Below are positions 23,105-31,089 of a stretch of DNA of 64,000 bases, piece by piece (position 1 is the stretch's first letter; the number at the start of each line of letters is the position of its first letter). The notes below the pieces were generated by a model. It was not told the DNA's origin, did no database searches, and was given only the letters and a program-made list of their open reading frames with translations. This stretch comes from Streptomyces sp. CB02959 (GTDB taxonomy: Bacteria; Actinomycetota; Actinomycetes; Streptomycetales; Streptomycetaceae). Location of the stretch: assembly GCF_002803155.1 (NCBI RefSeq), contig NZ_NNBP01000005.1, positions 186,001 to 250,000 on the forward strand, written 5' to 3'. Both the position numbers and the translations under genes were made by a program.

Positions 23105-24304
23105 TCAGGCGGTGTCGGTTTCCTCCGCGCGGGGGGCCGGGGCGGTGCCCTGGGCGGGCGGTGCCTCCTGGGTCCTGGCGGCCCAGCGCTTCTCGACGCC
23201 GCCCAGTCGCCAGTACGCCAGTGCCGCCGCCCACACCACGACGAACACGCCGACGATGATGAAGCCCACGTTGTCCAGGTCGAGGGCGGAGATCCCGGTC
23301 GTCAGCGGGTCGTCGAGACCGAGCTTGTCGTGCAGGACGGTCACCAGCTCGATGGTGCCGATGAGGAACGCGACCGCGATCGACAGCCCGGTGATGGTGA
23401 GGTTGTAGTAGACCTTGCGCACCGGGTTGGCGAACGCCCACTGGTACGCGAAGTTCATGAAGGTGCCGTCGAGGGTGTCGAACAGGCTCATCCCGGCGGC
23501 GAACAGCAGCGGCAGGCACAGGACCGCGTACCAGGGCAGGCCCGCCGCGGCGCCGCTGCCCGCCATCACCATCAGCGTCACCTCGGTCGCGGTGTCGAAG
23601 CCGATGCCGAAGAGGAAGCCCAGCGGGTACATCTGGCCGGGGCGGCTGATGGACTTGGTGAGCCGGCCGAGGATCCGGTTCATGAAGCCCCGGGAATCCA
23701 GGTGCGCCTCCAGCTCCTGCTCGTCGTACGCGCCCGCCCGCATCGCCCGGAACACCTTCAGGATGCCGACCAGGGCGACCAGGTTGAGGGCGGCGATGAG
23801 GTAGAGGAAGGTGCCCGAGACGGTCGTGCCGACAAGGCCGAGCGTCTGGTGCGTGGCGGAGTTGTCGTTCATCAGCGCGCCGGCGAGCTGGGCGCCGCCC
23901 GCCACCAGCGCGGCCATCACGACGACCACACTGGAGTGGCCGAGGGCGAACCAGAAGCCCACCGAGACCGGCCGCTTGCCGTCGGCCATCAGCTTGCGGG
24001 TGGTGTTGTCGATCGCCGCGATGTGGTCGGCGTCGAAGGCGTGCCGCATGCCCAGGGTGTATGCGGTGATGCCGAGTCCGGCGCCGAACACCTGGCTGCC
24101 GACCGTGTAGTGGCCCGGCACGACCAGCAGGAAGAGCACGCCGAAGGCGACGACGTGCAGTGCGGCGATCACCGCCATCAGGCCCGCCGTGCGGACGGTG
24201 TCACGGCGCTGCCAGCGGAACGACCCGGTGGATCCGGGTATGCCGAGCAGGGGGGAATTGCGGGGAGAAGAGGGGTTGCCAGTGGAATCAGTGGACAGGG
24301 CCAT
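23105..24304 (-). CDS. NiCoT-family nickel/cobalt transporter
   Basis: The 399-aa membrane protein has eight predicted helices and the NiCoT signature RHAFDADHIAAIDN in helix 2 (metal-binding HX4DH), plus LGFDTATEV and LFAAGMSLFDTLDG in later helices. It imports Ni2+ and/or Co2+ in one step using the membrane potential. A cobalamin riboswitch directly upstream indicates that cobalt for B12 synthesis is the relevant metal. ATG 24304 was chosen; GTG 24325 is in frame upstream. Confidence 0.93.
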   Translation of the reverse strand: MALSTDSTGNPSSPRNSPLLGIPGSTGSFRWQRRDTVRTAGLMAVIAALHVVAFGVLFLLVVPGHYTVGSQVFGAGLGITAYTLGMRHAFDADHIAAIDNTTRKLMADGKRPVSVGFWFALGHSSVVVVMAALVAGGAQLAGALMNDNSATHQTLGLVGTTVSGTFLYLIAALNLVALVGILKVFRAMRAGAYDEQELEAHLDSRGFMNRILGRLTKSISRPGQMYPLGFLFGIGFDTATEVTLMVMAGSGAAAGLPWYAVLCLPLLFAAGMSLFDTLDGTFMNFAYQWAFANPVRKVYYNLTITGLSIAVAFLIGTIELVTVLHDKLGLDDPLTTGISALDLDNVGFIIVGVFVVVWAAALAYWRLGGVEKRWAARTQEAPPAQGTAPAPRAEETDTA

Positions 24305-24344
24305 CAGGCCATCACGCTCCAGCACCTCGTGGATTGCTTCGTGA

Positions 24345-24535
24345 GATGCCGTGGCCGGTCTCCTGGCTTACGGGTGCACGCGTCCACCCCGCCTTCCCGG
24401 CCGCAGGCTGCGGTCAGTGGCGCCGTACGCGCGCTCGGCGCGTACGGAGAGGGGTGGAAACTCCCCGATCACAGTGGCGAGGGCCGCGCCGGCTTGGGAC
24501 ACGAGGTCCAGCACCGGTCTTCCCGAACACCACGG
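24345..24535 (-). ncRNA. Cobalamin riboswitch (upstream of NiCoT)
   Basis: On the minus strand the order of conserved boxes is right for the class: GGGAAGACCGGTGC near 24524, CCACTGTGATCGGGGAG, GCCACTG, GGGAAGGCGGGG and the B12-box-like AAGCCAGGAGACCGGCC near 24353-24369. The element ends about 40 bases before the transporter start, so it can hide the ribosome site when cobalamin is bound. Limits are approximate. Confidence 0.9.
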
Positions 24536-24619
24536 CCCGGACACTCTAGCGGGCACCGGTGAGAACCGGCCATGCCCGGTGCCCGGCGCCGGCGGCTGCC
24601 GGGCGCCGGGAGGCTGGGG

Positions 24620-25468
24620 TCAGAGGGCCAGGGACGACAGGAAGGCGTGCAACTCCTGGTCGAAGAACGGGGTGTTCTCCAGGTTGACCATGTGGCCCGC
24701 GGCCGGCACGCGTATGCGGCGGGCGCCGGGGACGTGCAGCGCTATGGCGTGGGCGTTCGCGGAGATGTCGGAGGAGTCGAGGTCGCCGTCGAGGACGGTG
24801 GTCGGCACCCGGATCTCGCCCAGGCGGTCGAAGGCGCCGACCTCCAGGGGCATGCCCGGGCCCGCATCGTCGGCGTGCACCTCGACATTGGCGGACGCGG
24901 AGGCGCGCATCCGCTCCCGGAAGCCGGGGTGCACGGCGGACGGCGCGCGGTGCGGGCCGTCCACCCACATCCGCAGGAAGTGCTCCACATAGCGCTCGGC
25001 GCCGCCCGGTTCGCCGAGCGCGGCGACCTGCTCCCCGATGTGCTCCAGGAGGAAGGGGTCGGTGAAGGCGCGGCCGCTGATCCCGGGCGAGGCGAGGAAG
25101 AGGGCCGTGACGCGGTCCGGGTGGGCGAGCGCGGTGTCCAGCGCGATCCGGGCGCCGTGCGAGAGGCCGACGAGGACGGCGCGCGGTATGTCGAGCGCGT
25201 CCAGCAGGGCCGCCAGGTCGTCGTGGTTGGCCCAGTCGCCGGTCACCGTGGAGGAGAGGCCGTGACCGCGGGCGTCGTAGCGGACCGCCCGCAGGCCGGA
25301 GTTGACCAGCCAGGCGAACTGCTCGTCCCACATGTGCTGGTCGAGCATCCCGTCGTGCAGCAGTATCACCGCGGGCCCCGAGCCGGCCGTCTCGTAGAAC
25401 AGCTCGCCGTCGTCGACCGGAACGGTGTCGTTGTCGATCTCGGACCAGGCCTGGAAGTCGTGCGTCAT
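24620..25468 (-). CDS. Alpha/beta hydrolase
   Basis: The 282-aa protein has the alpha/beta-hydrolase core: oxyanion LLHDG, nucleophile elbow GLSHG, acid in the VPTTVLDGDLD region and catalytic His in AAGHMVNLENTPFF near the C-terminus. A cap lies at about 125-190. The family includes esterases and lactonases; substrate unknown. Its start overlaps the stop of the MarR gene (ATGA), so the regulator probably controls it. Confidence 0.88.
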   Translation of the reverse strand: MTHDFQAWSEIDNDTVPVDDGELFYETAGSGPAVILLHDGMLDQHMWDEQFAWLVNSGLRAVRYDARGHGLSSTVTGDWANHDDLAALLDALDIPRAVLVGLSHGARIALDTALAHPDRVTALFLASPGISGRAFTDPFLLEHIGEQVAALGEPGGAERYVEHFLRMWVDGPHRAPSAVHPGFRERMRASASANVEVHADDAGPGMPLEVGAFDRLGEIRVPTTVLDGDLDSSDISANAHAIALHVPGARRIRVPAAGHMVNLENTPFFDQELHAFLSSLAL

Positions 25469-26127
25469 TCTGCGGGCCGTTCTGTGCGCTTCGGGTGGTC
25501 GGTCGGACGGGCGGGCGCCGGAGACCGGTGCCCTGTTGTGGGCGGTATCGCGTCCTCTGCGGCGTCCAGGGCTGCGGCGTCCCGCATTTCGGGATTGCCG
25601 CTTTCCTCCGGGGGAACGCGCGAGCCGTCCGCCAAGTGCCGGAATTCCTCACCGAGCCGGTCCAGGACCCGCAGCGCCGTACGGACCTCCCCGGCCGACA
25701 GGTCGGTCAGGCCGCGCCGGAGCTCCGTCGCCTCGGCTTCCCGGATCCCGCGCACGACCGCCGTGCCCTCGTCGGTGAGCCGGATCAGCGAGGAGCGGCG
25801 GTGTACGGGATTGGGAGCCGTCACGACCAGGCCGAGCTCCGCCGCGTGGTTCACCCAGCGCTGCACCGGCTGCCGGTCCAGGTCCAGCGAGCGCGCCAAC
25901 TGCGGGACGGTGCGCGGGCCGTGGGCGCGCAGCGCGTCGAGCAGGGTGTGCTCGCCGGCGGTCAGGCCGGTGCCTTCGAGCTCGCGCTCCGTCGCGCGCA
26001 CGACCGTCCGGTGCAGCGGTCGCAGCCGCCGGATGACGTCGTACAGCAGCTCTTCGGCGGCCGCCGCGTCCCCTTCCGCGCCCTCGTCCCCGTCCCCGTT
26101 CACGTTCCGGCGCCTGTCCGTGTCCAT
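25465..26127 (-). CDS. MarR-family regulator
   Basis: The 220-aa protein starts at ATG 26127 with GGAGG five bases upstream. A winged helix spans about 30-140 (ELEGTGLTAGEHTLLDALRAHG, VPQLARSLDLDRQPVQRWVN, HRRSSLIRLTDEG). The C-terminal 50 residues are Pro/Glu-rich and disordered. It is coupled to the hydrolase gene. The palindrome at 26231-26245 may be its own operator. An upstream frame through the Gly-Asp repeat region is possible but less likely. Confidence 0.85.
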   Translation of the reverse strand: MDTDRRRNVNGDGDEGAEGDAAAAEELLYDVIRRLRPLHRTVVRATERELEGTGLTAGEHTLLDALRAHGPRTVPQLARSLDLDRQPVQRWVNHAAELGLVVTAPNPVHRRSSLIRLTDEGTAVVRGIREAEATELRRGLTDLSAGEVRTALRVLDRLGEEFRHLADGSRVPPEESGNPEMRDAAALDAAEDAIPPTTGHRSPAPARPTDHPKRTERPAE

Positions 26128-26140
26128 GTCCCCCTCCATG

Positions 26141-26170
26141 TCCCCATCCCCATCCCCGTCCCCATCCCCG
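26141..26170. repeat. Hexanucleotide tandem repeat
   Basis: Five units of TCCCCA/TCCCCG lie just ahead of the MarR start; related units continue near 26205. If translated from an earlier start they give Gly-Asp repeats. Unit number may vary between strains. Confidence 0.6.
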
Positions 26171-26230
26171 TTCACGACCGCCGCCGTGCCCGTCCGTGCC
26201 CCATCCCCATCCCCTGCAATGACACTGCTG

Positions 26231-26245
26231 ATGTCATGGTGACAT
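26231..26245. promoter_or_regulatory. Palindromic operator of the marR-hydrolase operon
   Basis: ATGTCATGGTGACAT is a perfect inverted repeat (6-3-6). Further half-sites (GATGTC) lie at 26250-26255. It lies in the divergence-free promoter region about 105 bp ahead of the MarR start. Confidence 0.55.
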
Positions 26246-26312
26246 TCATGATGTCGTTTTGGAAGGGGTGTTGATGCGCGGTGGGGAAACGTGAAGGGAG
26301 GGCGGGGCGGGG

Positions 26313-26969
26313 TCAGTCGTCCAGTGGGGGTGGTGCCTCGTCGGCGGTGAAGGAGACGACGAGGTCGGCCCGGGGGCGGGTGGCCGCCACGAGGCGGGCG
26401 TTGGCCTCGTCGGAGGTGCGGACGAAGTCCTCGGCGTCCACCCGCAGTCGGCCGAACCGCTCGTGCCGGTCGATCAGCCGCCGTACCCGTTCCTGGGGTT
26501 CCAGCTCCATGTACCAGGCTTCGTCGAGGAGTTCGCGGATCTGTGCCCAGGGGTCGGAGTGCAGGAGGAGGTAGTTGCCCTCGGTGATGACGAGCGGGAT
26601 GTGCGGGGCCACCGGGATGCTGCCGGCGACCGGCTCCTCGATACGCCGGTCGAAGGCCGGCGCGTAGACGGGCGTGCCGGGTTCGGGGGAGCGCAGACGG
26701 GCCAGCAGGGTCGTGTAGCCGGCGGGGTCGAAGGTGTCCGGTGCGCCCTTGCGCTCCGTACGGCCCAGGCGGCGCAACTCCGCCTCGGCGAGGTGGAAGC
26801 CGTCCATCGGGACGAGCGCGGCCTGGCCGGTCAGCTCCGCCGCCAGCCGGGCGGCGAGGGTGGACTTTCCGGCGCCCGGCGGCCCGGCGATGCCGAGCAG
26901 CCGGCGTCGGCCGGGCGTCGCGGAAGCGGCGAGCCGGCGGGCACGGGCCACGAGGTCGTCGAGGTTCAT
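26313..26969 (-). CDS. Uridine-kinase-like P-loop kinase
   Basis: The 218-aa protein has Walker A GIAGPPGAGKST (about 27-38), VPMDGFHLAEAELRRLG with the substrate-binding Asp, TEGNYLLL (Walker B region) and a lid RRLIDRHERFG. This set is typical of the nucleoside/fructose or pantothenate kinase-like branch of the uridine kinase family. The substrate cannot be told from sequence. The gap 26970-27248 holds nothing recognised. Confidence 0.85.
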   Translation of the reverse strand: MNLDDLVARARRLAASATPGRRRLLGIAGPPGAGKSTLAARLAAELTGQAALVPMDGFHLAEAELRRLGRTERKGAPDTFDPAGYTTLLARLRSPEPGTPVYAPAFDRRIEEPVAGSIPVAPHIPLVITEGNYLLLHSDPWAQIRELLDEAWYMELEPQERVRRLIDRHERFGRLRVDAEDFVRTSDEANARLVAATRPRADLVVSFTADEAPPPLDD

Positions 26970-27248
26970 GATGGGTCCATCGTGCCTGATGGGCCGGGGT
27001 GCCCGCCGGGCGGTCGGGGAGGCTCGGCGTCCGGCGTCCGGTTCCGCCCGGTGTGCGGCCAGTGGCGTCGGCGGCGCGCGACGCCGAGCGTGGGCTGTCC
27101 GCGGCCGTCGAGGCGGTGTTCGGCTCCCTCGGGCCGCCGCCGGTCTCACACAGCCGGTCGAGGAGCCCGGCGCGAAGCGGTCCTCCGGCCGGTCGCCGCG
27201 ACGCCGTGCCGCTACCGCCCCGAGCCCCGCTCCCCGGCCGCCGCTGCG

Positions 27249-28412
27249 CTACTCCGCCGCGCCCAGCCGCCACAAGGAGGTGACCTCCGCGGCGCGGGCC
27301 ACGTGCAGCGGGTCGGAGGTGTCCCGGGCGCGCGGGTGGCGGGGGGCGATGTCGAGCCGGTCGAGGACGGTGAGGCCGCCCTCGGCGAATGCGGCGAGGA
27401 GTTCGGCGCGCGACCGCAGGCCGAGGTGTTCGGCCAGGTCGGAGAGGATCAGCCAGCCCTCGCCGCCCGGAGTCAGATGGTCGGCGAGACCGGCCAGGAA
27501 GCCGTGCAGCATCTGGTTGCCGGGGTCGTAGACCGCGTGCTCCACGGGTGAGGTCGGCTTGGCGGGGACCCACGGGGGATTGCAGACGACGAGCGGGGCG
27601 CGGCCGGCCGGGAAGAGGTCGGCGGCGACGATCTCCACCTGGTCCGCGACGCCCAGCCGGGTGGTGTTCTCCCGGGCGCAGGCCAGGGCGCGCGGATCCT
27701 GGTCGGTGGCCACGACCCGCCGCACGCCGCGGCGCGCCAGCACCGAGGCCAGGACGCCGGTGCCGGTGCCGATGTCGAAGGCCAGGTCCCGGTCGGGCAG
27801 CGGGGCCTCCGCGACCAGGTCGACGTATTCGCCGCGGGCCGGGGAGAAGACGCCGTAGTGGGGGTGGATCCGGTCGCCGCCGAGGGCCGGGATCTCCACG
27901 CCCTTGCGGCGCCATTCGTTGGCGCCGATCACGCCGAGCAGCTCCCGCAGGGACACCAGGACGGCGGTGTCGCCGGAGGCGCCGGCGGGCAGCCCGGTCC
28001 CGTCCGGCGGACCGTAGGCCCGGGTGCACGCCTCGCGGACGTCGGGGGCGCGGTGCAACGGGACGGCCAGTTCCGCGTCCAGGGGGACCAGCAGCATGCC
28101 GAGGATGCGGGCGCGCTGGTTCTGGGCGGCGCGGTGCAGGTGGAACGCCTGGGTGACGTCGGCGGGCGGTGCCTTGCGCGGGCGGCGGTCGACCCGGCGG
28201 GCCAGCGCGGTGAGCAGCTGGCGGGCGTTGTGGAAGTCGCCGCGCCACAGCAGCGCGGTGCCCTCGCAGGCGAGCCGGTATGCCTCGTCGGCCCGGGTGC
28301 GGTCGTCCGCGATGGCGATCCGGCGGGGTGGCCGGGCGCCGTTCTCGGAACGCCAGTGGGCGGTACGGACCTGCTCGTCCTCGGTCCATTCGACGACCGG
28401 GGGGTGGTTCAC
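27249..28412 (-). CDS. HemK-type N-methyltransferase with NPPW motif
   Basis: The 387-aa protein has an N-terminal helical domain (about 1-185) and a methyltransferase domain with FDIGTGTGVLASVLARRG (SAM motif I) and VVCNPPWVPA (catalytic NPPY/W). The NPP(Y/W) motif marks enzymes that methylate glutamine, adenine or guanine nitrogen in proteins or RNA. It starts at GTG 28412. Target unknown. Confidence 0.85.
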   Translation of the reverse strand: MNHPPVVEWTEDEQVRTAHWRSENGARPPRRIAIADDRTRADEAYRLACEGTALLWRGDFHNARQLLTALARRVDRRPRKAPPADVTQAFHLHRAAQNQRARILGMLLVPLDAELAVPLHRAPDVREACTRAYGPPDGTGLPAGASGDTAVLVSLRELLGVIGANEWRRKGVEIPALGGDRIHPHYGVFSPARGEYVDLVAEAPLPDRDLAFDIGTGTGVLASVLARRGVRRVVATDQDPRALACARENTTRLGVADQVEIVAADLFPAGRAPLVVCNPPWVPAKPTSPVEHAVYDPGNQMLHGFLAGLADHLTPGGEGWLILSDLAEHLGLRSRAELLAAFAEGGLTVLDRLDIAPRHPRARDTSDPLHVARAAEVTSLWRLGAAE

Positions 28413-28600
28413 CGCAGTGTGCCTCGCGTCAGTGGTTCGGATCCGCGCCCGGGGCGGGAGGAGGGGCGGGGGTGGGGACGTTCGACTCTACTCCGTGCCG
28501 GGAGCGGGACCTTCGTCCCTGTGTCCCCCATGGGTGCCGGGGCAGGATGGAGGTGAGTCGGTCAAAAGCCGCCCGGTGCGATCAGATCGGTTTTTATAGC

Positions 28601-28645
28601 GGTGTAAGCGGTGTAAGCGGTGTAAGCGATGTAAGCGGTGTAAGT
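28601..28645. repeat. Five 9-bp tandem repeats upstream of usp
   Basis: GGTGTAAGC occurs three times in a row (28601-28627), followed by GATGTAAGC and GGTGTAAGT. The array ends about 100 bp ahead of the Usp start. It is preceded by TTTTTATA, unusual in this GC-rich DNA. It may be an array of regulator half-sites or a slippage product. Nothing else is seen in 28413-28746. Confidence 0.75.
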
Positions 28646-28746
28646 AGACGTATTCGCGTGTGCATGGACGTACGGGCGCCGGGATCGGTGTACGGGGGCG
28701 GGCACCGGCGTACGCGGGTTCAACGGGTTCATGGGTGGAGGCATGT

Positions 28747-29679
28747 ATGGGCACCTTGCCGGTCATCGTCGGCGTGGACGGATCCCCGGACAGCGAGCGG
28801 GCGTTGCGCTGGGCGGCGGACGCGGCCCGGGCGCGGTCGGCGCCGCTCCGGATCGTGCACGTGTGGCCGTACGCCACCGCGGAGCGGGCCGCCGCCGGTG
28901 AGCAGGGCGGCGACCCGGTGCTGGCCGGCCTGAGGGACCGGCCGTTCCTGGCGGAGCTGCCGGACGTGGAGTTCCGCGGGCTGAGCGGACTGGCCGACAC
29001 CCAGTTGCCCGCGCTCGGCGCCGAGGGGCAGCTGCTCGTCCTGGGATCGCGCGGGCGCGGCGGCTTCGCCAGTCTGCTGCTCGGCTCCAACGGGCTGGCC
29101 TGCGCCGCCCGGTCCGCCTGCCCGGTCGTGGTGGTGCCGCGTCCGGACCGCGCCGGTACGGAGCGGGGCCCGGACGGCGAGGCGGTGCCGCCGGCCGTCC
29201 GGCAGGTGACCCTGGGCGTGGACGCGTCCGCCGACGAGCCCGCCGCGCTGGACTTCGCGTTCGCCGAGGCCGCCCGGCGGGGCGCCCGCCTCCGGGTCGT
29301 CTCCGGCTACACCTGGCCGATGCTGCTGCCGCCCGCCTTCGAGTACGCGGCGGTCTACGAGTCCACGCAGCCCGAGTACCAGGACGCGCTCGGCCTCCGG
29401 CTGGTGGACGCGCTCGCTCCGCACCGGGTCCGGCACCCCGGGGTCGAGGTGCTGGTGCAGCTGCGCGCCGAGGATGCCGCGGGGCAGCTGGTGGCCGCGT
29501 CCACCGGGAGCGACCTGGTGGTGGTGGCCCGGCACCGGCGCCGGTTGCCGGTCGGCCCGCGGCTGGGTTCGGTGGCGCATGCGGTGCTGCTGCACGCGGT
29601 CTGCCCGGTCGCCGTGGTGCCGGAGACCCCGGCCGAGGACGGTGGCGGGGGCGGCGGCTCGGAGGGCGGCGGTTCGTAG
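28747..29679 (+). CDS. Universal stress protein, two tandem Usp domains
   Basis: The 310-aa protein has two Usp folds (about 3-140 and 155-300). The first opens VIVGVDGSPDSERALRWAAD and ends GSRGRGGFASLLLGSNG, the ATP-binding G-2X-G-9X-G pattern; the second opens VTLGVDASADEPAALDFAF and has a less canonical ATP loop. Such proteins aid survival under oxygen or nutrient stress. ATG 28747 follows GGAGG by six bases. A Gly-rich tail ends the protein. Confidence 0.9.
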   Translation: MGTLPVIVGVDGSPDSERALRWAADAARARSAPLRIVHVWPYATAERAAAGEQGGDPVLAGLRDRPFLAELPDVEFRGLSGLADTQLPALGAEGQLLVLGSRGRGGFASLLLGSNGLACAARSACPVVVVPRPDRAGTERGPDGEAVPPAVRQVTLGVDASADEPAALDFAFAEAARRGARLRVVSGYTWPMLLPPAFEYAAVYESTQPEYQDALGLRLVDALAPHRVRHPGVEVLVQLRAEDAAGQLVAASTGSDLVVVARHRRRLPVGPRLGSVAHAVLLHAVCPVAVVPETPAEDGGGGGGSEGGGS

Positions 29680-29713
29680 GGCGGCCCCGGGGCGCGCGGC
29701 GGGCGGTCGCCGG

Positions 29714-30352
29714 TCAGTGCGCGGTGGTCTCCCGCCGCGGGCGCCGCATGAGGTAGGCGGCCGCCGAGCCGGCGATGAAGAGCGCGAGGACGGAGAAGCC
29801 GGTGCTCACCCACGACGTGCCGAGCCAGTGGCCGCCGAAGTAGCCCAGGCTGACGCTGTACGCGGCCCAGACCAGGCCGGCCAGCGCCGACCAGGGGAGG
29901 AACTCGCGGACCGTCCGGTGGGCCACCCCGGCGCCCAGACTGACCACGGAGCGGCCGGCGGGCGCGAAGCGGGCCAGCACCACGATGCCGCCGCCGCCCC
30001 GGGTGAGTGCCGCGCCCAGTCGCTGCTGGGCCGCGGACAGCCGTCGGGAGCGGCCGATGGCGCGGTCGAAACGGTCGCCGCCGCGCCAGGCCAGCCGGTA
30101 GGCGACCAGGTCGCCGAGAACGGATGCGGTGGCCGCGCAGAGCACCAGGGAGGCCATTTCGGCCAGGTGGTTCCCGTCGTGGACGGAGGCGGCGACGTCG
30201 GCGGCGGGGCCGGAACCGGCGGCCGTGGTGGCCGCGGTGATCACCAGGACCCCGCTCGGCAGGATCGGGACGAAGACGTCGAGGACGACCGAGAGGCCGA
30301 CGATCACATACACCCAGGGGGTGCCGCTGAGCGACCCCAGGCTTTCCACCAA
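29714..30352 (-). CDS. DedA-family membrane protein
   Basis: The 212-aa protein has five to six hydrophobic segments and DedA motifs: FVPILPSGVLVI with the conserved Pro, GDLVAYRLA, and VVLARFAPAGRSVVSLGAGVAH. DedA proteins are lipid-carrier or flippase-type transporters that keep membrane potential and envelope supply. It starts at TTG 30352 or GTG 30349, behind GGGAG. Confidence 0.85.
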   Translation of the reverse strand: MVESLGSLSGTPWVYVIVGLSVVLDVFVPILPSGVLVITAATTAAGSGPAADVAASVHDGNHLAEMASLVLCAATASVLGDLVAYRLAWRGGDRFDRAIGRSRRLSAAQQRLGAALTRGGGGIVVLARFAPAGRSVVSLGAGVAHRTVREFLPWSALAGLVWAAYSVSLGYFGGHWLGTSWVSTGFSVLALFIAGSAAAYLMRRPRRETTAH

Positions 30353-30504
30353 CGTCTTGCTCCCGGTCCGGTCCCCGCCGCGACGTCGCTCGGCGCGGCA
30401 GGGGCGGCACTACGGCTGTACAGCGTACGCCGGGCCCGAACGGCAGAACGGGCCGGGGCGGGAAGCGGCCCCGGCCCCGGCCCGTTCGGCCGTCGCGGAA
30501 GGTG

Positions 30505-30969
30505 TCAGACGGCGGTCGTCGCGGGCTCGGCGACGGGTGCCTGCGCCGGCTCCGACCCGCGGAAGAAGAGCCGGTCCAGCGCCCAGGAGCCGGGGCCGGT
30601 GAAGACGATCAGCAGGAAGGCCCAGCAGAACATCGCGGCCGCCTCGCCGCCGTTCTGTATCGGCCACAGGGAGTTGGGCTGGTGCATCGAGAAGTAGGCG
30701 TAGGCCATCGAGCCGGAGCTGATGAACGCCGCCGCGCGGGTGCCCAGGCCCAGCAGCACCAGGAGGCCGCCGGCCAGCTGGATGACCGCGGCGTACCAGC
30801 CGGGCCAGGTGCCGGTCGGGACGGCGTGGCCGGTGCCCATCGCGCCGCCGAGGACGCCGAAGAGCGACGACGCGCCGTGGCAGGCGAAGAGCAGCCCGAC
30901 GACGACGCGGAAGAGCGCCAGCGCGTGCGGGGTCGATTTCTGGGTGAAGGAGCTCAGGGGAGCGGACAT
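30505..30969 (-). CDS. DoxX family membrane protein, second copy
   Basis: The 154-aa protein has four hydrophobic helices and the DoxX signature LFRVVVGLLFACHGASSLFG. It is shorter than the DoxX at 21800 but similar in the signature region. Its upstream region carries a close match to the operator of the first DoxX gene, so both may respond to the same signal. Confidence 0.88.
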   Translation of the reverse strand: MSAPLSSFTQKSTPHALALFRVVVGLLFACHGASSLFGVLGGAMGTGHAVPTGTWPGWYAAVIQLAGGLLVLLGLGTRAAAFISSGSMAYAYFSMHQPNSLWPIQNGGEAAAMFCWAFLLIVFTGPGSWALDRLFFRGSEPAQAPVAEPATTAV

Positions 30970-31056
30970 GCGGTGACTCCTAGGTCTTCGGGACGGACGG
31001 GCGCGGGGGACGTCGCGACCGTCGGAGTCCTGTAGATTAGGGCCACCTAACTAATG

Positions 31057-31069
31057 CTTGCAAGTTCAA
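31057..31069. promoter_or_regulatory. DoxX-type operator, second copy
   Basis: On the minus strand the site reads TTGAACTTGCAAG, one base different from TTGAACTTTCAAG at 21689-21701. It lies 88 bp ahead of the DoxX start. Confidence 0.6.
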
Positions 31070-31089
31070 CATTCTGCGCGTAGCGGGAG

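Noticed and set aside
25465..28389. 974-codon minus-strand frame covering marR, kinase and methyltransferase
   Set aside because: Only its last 220 codons are MarR; the rest is another frame of the kinase and methyltransferase genes and reads as Arg/Pro-rich nonsense.
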